Of a DNA stretch of 64,000 nucleotides, positions 43,495-52,666 are shown in pieces. This DNA comes from Fulvivirgaceae bacterium JP3-4 (lineage in GTDB: Bacteria > Bacteroidota > Bacteroidia > Cytophagales > Cyclobacteriaceae), in NCBI GenBank assembly GCA_029309925.1, contig JARKND010000001.1, positions 1,426,001-1,490,000 on the forward strand, written 5' to 3'. Each line of letters begins with the position of its first letter. Positions within the stretch are counted from its first letter, which is position 1. Both the position numbers and the translations under genes were made by a program. The notes beneath the pieces were generated by a model. That model was not told the DNA's origin. It made no database searches and saw only the letters and a program-made list of their open reading frames with translations.

Positions 43495-44672
43495 CCGATT
43501 ATATTCAAAAGTGTATTGAATTTCATTTCAGTTTCCGCGTACTCATTCTCGGGAACTGAATCAACAGTGACGCCTGCACCTGCAAACAGGAGCGCTTCTC
43601 CATCGCCAAGCTTCATGCAACGGAGGTTCACAAACAGGTTGATGTTGTTTTCGATATTGACTGGTCCGAGATAACCGGCATAAAATTCACGATCATAACC
43701 TTCATTTTCCTTTAGGAACTGAAGGGCCGGATCGAGCGGCATACCGCATACCGCAGACGTTGGATGCAGCAACTGAAGCATCACGGTGCCAAGCTGTGGG
43801 AAATTGGTAGCCACCATGTCAACCACAAATTCTGACTTGAGGTGGATGAGATTGCCGGCAACCATCGACTTCGGTCCGTGCTCTTCATACTCGCGCAATC
43901 TGATCTTCTTGAAGCAGCTGATCACATAGCGCTCAACCAGCGCCTGTTCCTCGATTTCCTTTTCAGTCCAGGCCACGGCCTTCAGGTTCATCCCTTCTTT
44001 ATAAGGGAGTGTCCCGGCAAGCGCGACCGTCTTGAAAAGCGTTTTTCCCTCGACAGTCACAAGTGTTTCGGGTGTGGCACCAAGCCAGTGACCTATTCCC
44101 GGAACACTTACAAATGAAACAAGCGCAGTAGGGTAGGCGTTGGAAAGTTTCTGGAACGTTTCAACGATGTCGAACTGGTCGTCAAGTGTAATTTTTTTGG
44201 TTCTGGAAGGGACCACCTTTTCAAAACGGTTTTCACCGATGGCGGCAACAGCTTTGGTCACGAGTGCACCGAAGTCGGTATCACTGCCGGCTGTCGCTTT
44301 CGCGGATTTGATCGACAATTTTTTTCCAGGTGAGTAAGTGTTCGCCAGCCAAAGCGCTGACGTATTTTCGATTGGCGTTTTGGCTTCGCGCAGCTGTTTG
44401 CCTTCGAAAGAAAAAATGAACTGAGCCGGAAGAAAGATTGCATCCCTTTCGCGATCAAACGGTGCGAACATAAAACCAGGCTGCAGCTCTTCGATCGCGG
44501 ATCCCTTGGCGATTGTTTCATGCTTGTCAGCGATGACAACATACGTCACTGCGGAAAATGGAAGTCTCCAGACGGCAATAGGCTGTTCGTTCTCCAGCGC
44601 GTGGGACAGAAGAAAGTTAAGTATTTCAGTTTCCGTTCGCGGGGCAGTTGAAACTGAAGTGGCAGCGTTCAT
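43491..44672 (-). CDS. menF: Isochorismate synthase (chorismate-binding family)
   Basis: A 393-residue enzyme of the chorismate-utilising family. FEKVVPSRTKKI, LVSFVSVPGIGHWLGATPETLV, TVALAGTLPYKEG, LLHPTSAVCGMPLDPALQFL and YAGYLGPVNIENNINLFVNLRCM follow the family order and include the acidic Mg-binding residues. It turns chorismate to isochorismate, the first step of the men pathway. The start is 18 bp after the thioesterase gene and the end overlaps menD, so it belongs to this operon; PabB or TrpE identity is unlikely here. Confidence 0.92.
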   Translation of the reverse strand: MNAATSVSTAPRTETEILNFLLSHALENEQPIAVWRLPFSAVTYVVIADKHETIAKGSAIEELQPGFMFAPFDRERDAIFLPAQFIFSFEGKQLREAKTPIENTSALWLANTYSPGKKLSIKSAKATAGSDTDFGALVTKAVAAIGENRFEKVVPSRTKKITLDDQFDIVETFQKLSNAYPTALVSFVSVPGIGHWLGATPETLVTVEGKTLFKTVALAGTLPYKEGMNLKAVAWTEKEIEEQALVERYVISCFKKIRLREYEEHGPKSMVAGNLIHLKSEFVVDMVATNFPQLGTVMLQLLHPTSAVCGMPLDPALQFLKENEGYDREFYAGYLGPVNIENNINLFVNLRCMKLGDGEALLFAGAGVTVDSVPENEYAETEMKFNTLLNIIG

Positions 44673-44690
44673 CTAATTCGACCTCGGGGT

Positions 44691-45119
44691 TTAATTCTTC
44701 TTATCTAAAACAGCCATCGTGATGCGGCTGATACAAACAAGTTCTTTTTGTTCATTCACAATCCTGATCTCCCACACCTGCGTCTTTTTGCCGATGTGAA
44801 TGGGGCGCGTGATACCATACACGAAACCCTCTTTCACTCCGCGAAGGTGATTGGCATTGATATCCAACCCTACGCAGAATTGTTTGGCTACATCAACACA
44901 GAAGTGAGCGGCAACACTGCCCATCGTCTCCGCCAGGGCAACCGATGCTCCTCCATGTAACAAACCGAAAGGCTGGTGGGTTCTGGCATCCACAGGCATT
45001 TTTGCTTCGAGGTAATCTTCCCCAATGCCGGTGAATTCAATACCGATCCGCTCAGCCATCGTATTCTTTGACAGGGCATTCAGCGCTTCCAGTGAAATAT
45101 ATTTATTGAAAACACCCAT
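44691..45119 (-). CDS. PaaI-type hotdog thioesterase, possible DHNA-CoA thioesterase
   Basis: A 142-residue single hotdog domain. GIEFTGIGEDYLEAKMPVDART, then HQPFGLLHGGASVALAETMGS (catalytic HGG and Glu region) and GLDINANHLRGVKEGFVYG match the PaaI/MenI/YdiI group. MenI-type enzymes hydrolyse 1,4-dihydroxy-2-naphthoyl-CoA in menaquinone synthesis. It heads the men operon, 18 bp before menF, which makes that role likely. The symbol menI is withheld because the family is broad. Confidence 0.85.
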   Translation of the reverse strand: MGVFNKYISLEALNALSKNTMAERIGIEFTGIGEDYLEAKMPVDARTHQPFGLLHGGASVALAETMGSVAAHFCVDVAKQFCVGLDINANHLRGVKEGFVYGITRPIHIGKKTQVWEIRIVNEQKELVCISRITMAVLDKKN

Positions 45120-45248
45120 AGGATGATTTACTGTTGTTCCGGACTGTTATTTTTGCGGCTTCCCTGGCCGGCAGGAAAGCCCAACCGCGTCAGGATCAAT
45201 GTAATATGTCACCTGACCATGGGTTAGAGGGGCCAAAATAGCGCAAAA

Positions 45249-45878
45249 TTGATAACGAAAAAAGTTTACCTCGTACGCCACGGCCAGACGGATTACAACC
45301 TCCAGAATATCGTTCAGGGCAGCGGTGTCGACACTGATCTCAACGACACTGGATGGAAGCAAGCCCGCGCATTTTTCGATGCGTACCAACATATTCCGTT
45401 CGACAAAGTTTACACGTCAGCATTAAAGCGCAGCCAGCAATCGGTGCAGCGTTTTATCGACCTTGGTATTCCAACAGAGGCGTTGGCCGGACTTAATGAA
45501 ATCAGTTGGGGAACAAAGGAAGGACACAAGGTGACACCGGCCGAAGATGAATATTATCACCACATGCTGCGTGAGTGGCAGAAAGGAAATGTTCATCTCA
45601 GAATCGAGGGTGGAGAAAGTCCGAACGAAGTGGTCGCACGGATGAAACCGGCAGTTGATCACATCCTGAATCAGAAAGACGAACAAACAATTCTCATTTG
45701 TATGCACGGCAGGGCAATTCGCATTATCCTTTGCCATCTTCTCAACTACCCGTTGCGCTCAATGGATATGTTCGAGCATCAGAACCTTTGCCTCTATGTT
45801 CTTAATTACAACGGGCAGACTTTTTCGGTGGAAAGATATAATGATACAAAGCACTTGAATGCGTTAAGTGAGAGTTGA
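45249..45878 (+). CDS. Histidine phosphatase family protein (phosphoglycerate-mutase-like)
   Basis: A 209-residue protein with the catalytic motif YLVRHGQTDYN (RHG at residues ~10-12) right after a TTG start at 45249, and the second His in LICMHGRAIRIILCHLL. The substrate loop Glu is probably in ISWGTKEGHKV. The branch includes cofactor-dependent mutase-like and broad phosphatase enzymes such as CobC and PhoE; none is singled out by the sequence. It is divergent from the men operon with a 129-bp gap and appears to be a single gene. Confidence 0.87.
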   Translation: MITKKVYLVRHGQTDYNLQNIVQGSGVDTDLNDTGWKQARAFFDAYQHIPFDKVYTSALKRSQQSVQRFIDLGIPTEALAGLNEISWGTKEGHKVTPAEDEYYHHMLREWQKGNVHLRIEGGESPNEVVARMKPAVDHILNQKDEQTILICMHGRAIRIILCHLLNYPLRSMDMFEHQNLCLYVLNYNGQTFSVERYNDTKHLNALSES

Positions 45879-46167
45879 GTTCCCTCCACGGCTTCACCTC
45901 ATTCCCAAAGGAGCAATCCTATTCACACGTGTTTTTGGGCGTGCCCCTGCCGCCACACTTGCCCTCGTTCCGGGTCGCGTTTTCCGCTCCAACAATCCAT
46001 CGCACGCAGTGTCTGCGCGCTTGGCGCCACAGAGCGTACTGCGTCATCTATAAATGCCTCACCTATTGCGAAGGGGCCATTCCGGTTTCCGCTGCAACCG
46101 CTCACGCAACAGCCTTCGTTCAATTGGCATCACAAGACGTCTTCGGAGTGGAACCCAGGGTGAGGTG
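45879..46167. repeat. 289-bp non-coding stretch, probable degenerate Bacteroidota intergenic repeat
   Basis: No convincing gene. Two related phrases occur about 105 bp apart: TTTCCGCTCCAACAATCCATCGCACGCA-like sequence at 45981-46008 and TTTCCGCTGCAACCGCTCACGCAAC at 46087-46111. Their common frame, 'TTTCCGCT..AA.C..TC.CGCA', resembles an intergenic element widespread in Bacteroidota. The stretch lies between convergent genes. Identification is from memory. Confidence 0.4.
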
Positions 46168-47628
46168 CTACCTCTTCATCCGATTCAATGCTGTCTTCGC
46201 TTTGCTGTCGATGCTGTTCTTGTACTCGTGATTTTTGTAGGTCAGGGCTTTCTTGAAATATTGTTTTGCACGCGTTTCGTCTTTCGCTTCAAGTGCAAGG
46301 TAACCCATCTGAAGACAGGCATTCGGTGCGAAGTACCACGGTTTGTTTCCCGCCATGTCAATCACCTGCTGGTAGAAAATTTTTGCTGCCGCAACATGGT
46401 TCGTTCCGTGTTCAAGTCGTGCCCTGCGATAATAATATTCAACACGATCTTTTTCTGTAGGCAGTTCTCCCTGGACAATTTTGTCGAGTGTCTGACGTGC
46501 AATATCGTAATAGCCGCCATCGGTTGAGTAGCGCACTTTTAGCAGCGATGAATGCGACAGCCCGCCAGATGCCAGCGTCCGTGCCGCTGATCGGTCTGCT
46601 TCAACAAGGTCGTTGCCGTTTTCACGTGCTATTGCGAAAGCGCTGTCACTTTTCAAACGTTGGTCTAGAAGGCGGTAGCAAATGCCAATTTTGAAAAATG
46701 TATCCTTGAGGTTGTTGCTGCCCTGATATGATCTTGCGAATCGTTGATAGGCATCAATCGCATCCCTGTAATCACCGCGGTGAAGAAGGATCTCGCCACG
46801 GAAGTAGTTTGCAATAGGCGTAACGTTGGCAAGCGGTTCAAGTAATGCATACGCTTTTTCGCTTTGTGCAGACTTGATAAAAAGAGATGCGGCACCCAGC
46901 GCAAAGGAATGACTGCTGTCGCGATGAAGGTTTTGTTGTAAGTCATCCGCAGCGCCTGCAGGTTGCTGCAGAACATACCCTTCAATAAGCGATTTCATCA
47001 ATCTCGCTTCTCCGGCAAGACCGTTGTTTGAATTTGAAATCAGATCGAGATCGCGCAGCCCGTTTTCAATCGATCCGTGAATGCCAAACAGGTCCATCAC
47101 CCAGGTGTACTTTTCAGGTACAGCGCCAACCATCACTTCGAGCATGCCCGTTGTTTTTCTGATGGGCAAATATTGTGACGATCTCCTTCGACAATCCGTT
47201 GCGATCTTGTAGGCATCGCGAAAATGCGAAGCTGCATCGAGTTCATGGCCGAATTTCAGATAGACAAATGCCCACTGCAGATGCATCTCGGCCAGCAAAA
47301 ATTTTTCATCCGCTGTTTTAGGATTTTTAAACAGGCGATCTTCAAAATTCTGTTCATAGGAAGAAAAGAGGGAGGGATCTTCTGTGAGCAGAAGCTCAAG
47401 TGCTTCGCTCAATGAAGAAACGTACGTTGACTGCAGTGTAGAAGAGTTCGCAGCCAAAAGTTTTCTTGCTTCTGCGAACTGAAGATCGAGGGTAAGTTTG
47501 TGCGCGCGCGAGGTTTGGGCATCAGAAAGAAAAGGTGATTCCTGCGCAGTGGCGATCGATATAAAACAAAAAAGGCAAGCGCTAAGGCTTGCCAGTTTCA
47601 ATATTGTCAAGTGATTGTTCTTATTCAA
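46168..47628 (-). CDS. TPR-rich exported protein
   Basis: I choose TTG 47628 as start, which overlaps the stop of the upstream gene and gives a proper signal peptide (NKNNHLTILKLASLSACLFCFISIATAQ), for 486 residues. A longer frame reaches 47709 but would lie inside the coding sequence of the upstream gene. The mature part is all helical, with TPR-like pairs such as ANYFRGEILLHRGDYRDAIDAYQRFAR, DTFFKIGICYRLLDQRLKSDSAF and APNACLQMGYLALEAKDETRAKQYFKKAL. No enzyme motif. It probably acts as a periplasmic or surface scaffold. Confidence 0.8.
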   Translation of the reverse strand: MNKNNHLTILKLASLSACLFCFISIATAQESPFLSDAQTSRAHKLTLDLQFAEARKLLAANSSTLQSTYVSSLSEALELLLTEDPSLFSSYEQNFEDRLFKNPKTADEKFLLAEMHLQWAFVYLKFGHELDAASHFRDAYKIATDCRRRSSQYLPIRKTTGMLEVMVGAVPEKYTWVMDLFGIHGSIENGLRDLDLISNSNNGLAGEARLMKSLIEGYVLQQPAGAADDLQQNLHRDSSHSFALGAASLFIKSAQSEKAYALLEPLANVTPIANYFRGEILLHRGDYRDAIDAYQRFARSYQGSNNLKDTFFKIGICYRLLDQRLKSDSAFAIARENGNDLVEADRSAARTLASGGLSHSSLLKVRYSTDGGYYDIARQTLDKIVQGELPTEKDRVEYYYRRARLEHGTNHVAAAKIFYQQVIDMAGNKPWYFAPNACLQMGYLALEAKDETRAKQYFKKALTYKNHEYKNSIDSKAKTALNRMKR

Positions 47629-48424
47629 CTTTTCTTCTGCGTGTAGTTGCAGGAGCAGGGGCTTTCGCAGTTTTTGGCTTGTCTCCTTCATCCAAAGAAT
47701 CCATGTCAACGTCTGCTAAGATACGACCCGAATGCTCATCGATCACAATCTTTTTCTTTTCTCTGATCTCAGCAATTTTTTGTGGCGGGATCACGATGTT
47801 ACAGCCTTCTGCAGCACCGCGGACAACACGCACAACGGCAAGACCGTTTGAAAGGCTTCCGCGAAGGCGCTCGTAATATTTAAGAAGTTTGTCTTCGATT
47901 TTTTTAGTGGCTTTTTCGCGTTCTCCAAGAAGCTTTTTCTCTTCTTCCTGGCTTTCTTTCATGATATCATCGAGCTCTTTCTTCTTATTGTCGAGATGAT
48001 CGCCACGCTCTTTGATAAGGGTATTGGTCTTTTCGATTTCATCCTTTTTAGCCTGGATGCTGTCTTTGGCTTCTTTGATCCGTTTTTCGCAGATCTGGAT
48101 CTCAAGTTCCTGGAGTTCGATCTCTTTGGTGATGGCATCGAACTCGCGGTTGTTGCGAACGTTCTTTTGCTGCTCTGTGTATTTCTTGATCAGCTTTTCA
48201 GCCTCTTTGATCCCTTCCTTGTTCTTCTTTATGTTCTCATCAAGATCCTTTTGCTCAGATTCGTGACGCTGGAGGCGGGTTTTGTATCCCTCAATCTCGT
48301 CTTCCAGGTCCTGAACTTCGTCCGGAAGGTCACCCCTCAGCTTCTTCAGTTCGTCTATTTTGGAGTCAATGGACTGGAGTTTGACTAACGCTTCGAGTTT
48401 CTGTGCAATTGATTGATTTTCCAT
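47621..48424 (-). CDS. Coiled-coil 'zinc ribbon' family protein lacking most zinc ligands
   Basis: A 267-residue cytoplasmic protein with a long antiparallel coiled coil (~10-180) and a C-terminal mini-domain (GAAEGCNIVIPPQKIAEIREKKKIVIDEHSGRIL). In the family (DUF164/C4-type zinc ribbon) the last part normally has two CxxC pairs; here one Cys remains, and the second pair is Asp and Ser (IDEHSGRIL). A basic, proline/alanine-rich tail ends the protein (KAPAPATTRRRKVE). It lies 3 bp downstream of the Nif3 gene, the common partner in Bacteroidota. Function of the family is not established. Confidence 0.87.
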   Translation of the reverse strand: MENQSIAQKLEALVKLQSIDSKIDELKKLRGDLPDEVQDLEDEIEGYKTRLQRHESEQKDLDENIKKNKEGIKEAEKLIKKYTEQQKNVRNNREFDAITKEIELQELEIQICEKRIKEAKDSIQAKKDEIEKTNTLIKERGDHLDNKKKELDDIMKESQEEEKKLLGEREKATKKIEDKLLKYYERLRGSLSNGLAVVRVVRGAAEGCNIVIPPQKIAEIREKKKIVIDEHSGRILADVDMDSLDEGDKPKTAKAPAPATTRRRKVE

Positions 48425-48427
48425 TAT

Positions 48428-49531
48428 TTACAAGTAACTTATTGGATTCGTAACGGTTCTTGAAAAATTGATCGCAAAAGTAGGGAATTTTTTCCTTAAA
48501 ACCTCTTGCAAAAGTTCTTTAGTGTAGACTTCACTCTCGTAATGCCCAATATCCGCGATGGTGATGCGGTTTTCGGCATCAAAGAACTCATGATACTTAA
48601 AATCGGCTGAAATGTAGACCTGGGCGCCTGCCCGGATGGCCTGCGGAAGCAGAAAACTGCCTGATCCTCCACAAACCGCAACTTTTTTGACAGGACTCTC
48701 CAACAATCGAGTGTGCCTCAACACCTGAACATCCATACGTTTTTTCAAACGCTCCAGAAACTGTTTTGGTTCCTGCGGTTCGGCCAGCTCTCCGATCATC
48801 CCCGAGCCAACTTCCTGATTATCATTAGCTAAGCGGCTGAGATAATAGGCTACCTCTTCATACGGATGGGCCTTCCTCAGCGCATCTATTATGCGCGATT
48901 CAAGGTGATGGGGAAAGATCACTTCAACGCGATCTTCAGAAACGAATTCCTGCTTCCCGGCACTCCCAATGGCAGGGTTGGCTTCCTCACTTGGCATAAA
49001 CGTGCCCGTACCCTCTACTTTAAAGCTGCAATTCTTATAATTTCCAATTTGTCCTGCTCCGGCAGCATGCAGGGCGGCCAGCACTTTTTCGGTTTGCTCC
49101 TTCGGAATGAACGTCTCAAGCTTGCTTAACATGTCGGCTTTCGGAGCGAGGATCCTCACATTCTCCAGCCCGATCTTTTCACAGATCTTTCTGTTTACCC
49201 CGGAGATTACATTGTCAAGGTTGGTATGGATCGCGTAGATCGCAATGTCATTTTTGATCGCTTTGATAATGGTCCGTTCAACATAATTTGAACCGGTGAG
49301 TTTCTTCAGTCCTTTGAAAATGATCGGGTGGTGTGCTACGATCAGGTTACATCCCGTTTGAATCGCCTCGTCAACGACAGGTTCGGTGCAGTCCAGTGTT
49401 ACCAGGATGCCTTTGACGAGCGCTGAGGGATCGCCCGTTAACAGGCCGCTGTTGTCGTAAGATTCTTGTAAAGATTTCGGTGCCCATTCTTCGAGCACAT
49501 CGGTAACGTGTCTGATTTGCAGATCGGCCAT
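48428..49531 (-). CDS. Nif3-like dinuclear metal centre protein
   Basis: A 367-residue NIF3/YbgI family protein. Metal-binding motifs: LIVAHHPIIFKGL (His-His), YAIHTNLDNVISG, and C-terminal ITIADIGHYESEVYTKEL. An inserted PII-like domain (~130-230, ETFIPKEQTEKVLAALHAAGAGQIGNYK) is present, as in the long form of the family. The protein forms toroidal hexamers with a di-metal site; its reaction is still disputed (GTP cyclohydrolase-like activity is reported for a homologue). It is followed by the coiled-coil protein with a 3-bp gap. Confidence 0.92.
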   Translation of the reverse strand: MADLQIRHVTDVLEEWAPKSLQESYDNSGLLTGDPSALVKGILVTLDCTEPVVDEAIQTGCNLIVAHHPIIFKGLKKLTGSNYVERTIIKAIKNDIAIYAIHTNLDNVISGVNRKICEKIGLENVRILAPKADMLSKLETFIPKEQTEKVLAALHAAGAGQIGNYKNCSFKVEGTGTFMPSEEANPAIGSAGKQEFVSEDRVEVIFPHHLESRIIDALRKAHPYEEVAYYLSRLANDNQEVGSGMIGELAEPQEPKQFLERLKKRMDVQVLRHTRLLESPVKKVAVCGGSGSFLLPQAIRAGAQVYISADFKYHEFFDAENRITIADIGHYESEVYTKELLQEVLRKKFPTFAINFSRTVTNPISYL

Positions 49532-49651
49532 AGAAAGAACAACCGAAATTTAACCCAAGACAGCAATTAAACCAGTTTGCCCTGAAACTTTATTACAAAA
49601 CAGCCGATGCGGTTGGCGATTGTTTAAATACTGATCATTTTTGCGCTTTCA

Positions 49652-50680
49652 ATGAAACCAGTTACAGCTATCCTATTTCCGTTTGCCGTCCTCTATGATG
49701 CGGTCACGAGCGTCCGTAACAGGCTGTACGATCTTTCATTGAGACCATCCGCCTCTTTCGATGTCCCCATCATTTCTGTTGGAAATCTTTCAGTAGGTGG
49801 GACCGGAAAAACTCCGATGGTCGAACACCTCATCAGGCTGCTCAGCGGATCAAGAAAAATCGCTACCCTCAGCAGAGGTTACAAAAGAAAAACACGTGGA
49901 TTCCGGATAGCATCCGCGGCCGACAACGCAGAAACATTAGGCGATGAGCCGTTTCAGTTTTACCGCAAGTTCAAAGACAAAGTAGTGGTCAGTGTAGGAG
50001 AGGAACGCGCACTCGCCATCAGCAGCATTCTTCAGGAGCACCCTGATGTTGACCTCATTTTGCTAGATGACGCCTTCCAGCATCGCAGAGTAAAGCCGAC
50101 CTTTCAGATTCTGCTTACGGTGTATGACAACCTCTTTTATGACGACTGGCTGTTGCCTGCAGGCCGCCTGCGTGAATCAAAGACCGGAGCAAAACGGGCA
50201 GACGTTGTGGTTGTTACAAAATGTCCGGACACACTGCAGGAGGAGGAGATGATGATCATCCAGAAATCGATTCTGGAATATACCTCGAAACCCGTCTTCT
50301 TCACAACAATTCATTATGGTGCACCTGTTCCATTTTCCGGAGACGTAGTCCTTGAAAAAAATCTGGTCCTGGTGACGGGGCTGGCCGATGCACGACATTT
50401 AAAGAAATTTCTGGCAGCCAATAATGTGATCGCTCATCACTTCGAGTATGAAGACCACCACTATTATTCTGCAGAAGAGCTCGAGCAGATTGTAGCGATG
50501 GCTAAATCAAAGAAGGCGCAGATTATCACAACTGAAAAAGACGCCAGCAAACTAACTGCTCCCCAGTTTCAGAGATATTTAAAGGAAGTACCATGGTTCT
50601 TTATTCCGATTGAGACCGGTTTCCTGAAAAGTGGAAGGGATTTTGATGAGATGGTTTTAAATGCAGTCGCCCATGCCTGA
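49652..50680 (+). CDS. lpxK: Tetraacyldisaccharide 4'-kinase
   Basis: A 342-residue membrane-associated kinase for lipid A synthesis. It has the N-terminal amphipathic/membrane helix (~5-25), the Walker A as VGNLSVGGTGKTPMVEHL (Lys53), TLSRGYKRKTRGF, and LLDDAFQHRRVKP with the catalytic DDxxQH. Length fits LpxK of Bacteroidota. It phosphorylates the 4' position of the lipid A precursor at the inner membrane. The end overlaps an open extension of the porin frame. Its presence shows the organism makes lipid A. Confidence 0.95.
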   Translation: MKPVTAILFPFAVLYDAVTSVRNRLYDLSLRPSASFDVPIISVGNLSVGGTGKTPMVEHLIRLLSGSRKIATLSRGYKRKTRGFRIASAADNAETLGDEPFQFYRKFKDKVVVSVGEERALAISSILQEHPDVDLILLDDAFQHRRVKPTFQILLTVYDNLFYDDWLLPAGRLRESKTGAKRADVVVVTKCPDTLQEEEMMIIQKSILEYTSKPVFFTTIHYGAPVPFSGDVVLEKNLVLVTGLADARHLKKFLAANNVIAHHFEYEDHHYYSAEELEQIVAMAKSKKAQIITTEKDASKLTAPQFQRYLKEVPWFFIPIETGFLKSGRDFDEMVLNAVAHA

Positions 50681-50699
50681 ATCGAAAGCCTTCTTTTTC

Positions 50700-52655
50700 A
50701 TGAAGCATTTGTCTAATGCTGTTTTTCTCCTGCTTATCGTTTCAACGGCAAACTTTTTAATGGCTCAGGATGATGAAGTTCGGGGTCCGAGAAGGGGCTC
50801 ACGTGTCCTGGATGATACAACTCGTCAGATTTATGGACCGAATACTTCGCACTACTTCTTCGAAGAAGACGTGATGATGAATCGGGAGAAACGCCAGCCG
50901 ATTGACACAACCATCCGGAATTTTCACCGCTACAATTATGTACAACGGTTCAACTACCGGTATCAGGATCTCGGAAATGTAGGAACGGCTATTCAACCCT
51001 TGTATTATGAAAATCCGGATGTGATCGGCAAGCGCTCCGGGATGCACGTGTACGACCTGTATACGGAAACAGAGCCCATAAAATATTACGATACGCGGTC
51101 ACCGTACTCAAATATGAAGGTGGTGCTTGGCGGACTCGGACGATCGATTACAAAAGGCACGTACAGCCGCAACATCACTCCGCAATGGAATTTCGGATTG
51201 AATTACCGCGCATTGCTCATCGATAAAAATATTCAGCGCAGGGGTAAGGCGGACCGTCTCGTGCGTGGCACCTACTATGATGCATACACCACGTTTCAAT
51301 CCAAAGACAGCAGCTACAGAGTCTTTGCTAATGTGCGCAGGAATTTTCATCGTGTAGACGAGTTCGGTGGTGTGCGAACAGATCTGAAAGCAACCTTCTT
51401 TGAGTATAAGAACTATTTTGAAACCACTACTCAACCCTGGCTGACTAATGCAGAAAGCAACGACTTGCGCATCAACTGGCATCTGTTTCAGCAATATTCA
51501 CTTGCAAAGCCGTTGCAGATCTACCACGTTTTTGACCGCTACCGCCAGCGGAATAAGTTTCTCGATGTCAGTACGACCACAACAACTCCGTTCTTCGGAC
51601 CATTCAGAGAGATCGCGCGCGACAGCGTAGACAATGACACGAAGTTCAAAGCGGTAAGAAATGAGCTGGGGGTAAAAGGAAATCTCGGAAAACTTTTCTT
51701 CAACGGATATTACGCAATAAGGCATTATTCGATGTCTTACATCAGCATGCGAGCTGACACTACGGACCACCTTACGTTTGACTCATTAAAATTTGCTCAT
51801 ATTGGCAATGAGCATTATGTTGGCGGCCGCGTGGGGCTGTACCTTGATTCAATCGGAGATGTTTCAGGCGGAATAGAAGTGATGCAGGACCCTGATTACG
51901 AAGGAAAAAAATATTATCGGATCTATGGGCAGATCACGAGCCGGTGGTTTGATGCGAAGCTTACGCAGATGCAGTATGCCCCGGGATTCATGGAACAGGC
52001 ATACCGCGGCACGTATAATGTCTGGAATAACTTTTTTTCAAACACCACGAGCACGCAATTTAACGGGCACCTTCATTACCACTCAAAAGTTTTAACGCTT
52101 TCTCCGGGGGTCACCTTTACGCGATTATCAAATTACGTTTTTTACAAAGAAGTTTCTGACACCTTGCAGCGTGTCATGCCGATCCAGTCTACCGGACAAC
52201 AGGTGGTGCTCTCACCTGAATTTAGTTTCGGGTTCACATTCTTCCGGCACATTACGTTAAGCGGACAAGCCATTTACACTGAGATTGCCGAGAATGCCGA
52301 CAGCGCTTTGTCCATTCCAAAAGTTCATCTCAACGCACAGCTGGCCTACTCGAATATTTTCTTCAACGGAAACTTCGACATTCATACAGGCGTTGATGTT
52401 CACTGGCGATCTGCCTACAATGCTATGGGCTACGATCCGGCTCTGAGGCAGTTCTATATCCAGAATGATTTTCAGGTTCCTGCCCATCCGATCGTGGATG
52501 TGTTTATTAACGCGAAGGTGAAGCGGGGGCGGATCTTCTTCAAATATCATAACCTGGTTCAGGCATTTACGAAACAAGGCTATATGCCGACACCCTATTA
52601 TCCCGGACAGCCAAACAGTTTTGAGTTCGGGTTTGACTGGTCTTTTTACGATTAG
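50700..52655 (+). CDS. Putative outer-membrane beta-barrel porin (Porin_10-like)
   Basis: ATG 50700 is chosen since it puts a signal peptide at the N-terminus (MKHLSNAVFLLLIVSTANFLMAQ); the frame is open back to 50661, inside lpxK. The 651-residue product has a short plug-like segment (DTTRQIYGPNTSHYFFEEDV) and many alternating strands, e.g. TPQWNFGLNYRALLIDKN, and it ends with aromatic residues (SFEFGFDWSFYD), as outer-membrane barrels do. It resembles the 'putative porin' family of Bacteroidota. It lies between lpxK and miaE. The transported compound is unknown. Confidence 0.83.
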   Translation: MKHLSNAVFLLLIVSTANFLMAQDDEVRGPRRGSRVLDDTTRQIYGPNTSHYFFEEDVMMNREKRQPIDTTIRNFHRYNYVQRFNYRYQDLGNVGTAIQPLYYENPDVIGKRSGMHVYDLYTETEPIKYYDTRSPYSNMKVVLGGLGRSITKGTYSRNITPQWNFGLNYRALLIDKNIQRRGKADRLVRGTYYDAYTTFQSKDSSYRVFANVRRNFHRVDEFGGVRTDLKATFFEYKNYFETTTQPWLTNAESNDLRINWHLFQQYSLAKPLQIYHVFDRYRQRNKFLDVSTTTTTPFFGPFREIARDSVDNDTKFKAVRNELGVKGNLGKLFFNGYYAIRHYSMSYISMRADTTDHLTFDSLKFAHIGNEHYVGGRVGLYLDSIGDVSGGIEVMQDPDYEGKKYYRIYGQITSRWFDAKLTQMQYAPGFMEQAYRGTYNVWNNFFSNTTSTQFNGHLHYHSKVLTLSPGVTFTRLSNYVFYKEVSDTLQRVMPIQSTGQQVVLSPEFSFGFTFFRHITLSGQAIYTEIAENADSALSIPKVHLNAQLAYSNIFFNGNFDIHTGVDVHWRSAYNAMGYDPALRQFYIQNDFQVPAHPIVDVFINAKVKRGRIFFKYHNLVQAFTKQGYMPTPYYPGQPNSFEFGFDWSFYD

Positions 52656-52666
52656 CACAACACGCT

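Noticed and set aside
45868-46527. Plus-strand open frames overlapping the gap and the TPR gene
   Set aside because: Arg/Ser/Cys-rich composition, no domain, and overlap with a well-supported gene on the other strand.
47629-47709. Longer N-terminus for the TPR protein
   Set aside because: It lies wholly inside the upstream coding sequence and hides the signal peptide; TTG 47628 restores it.
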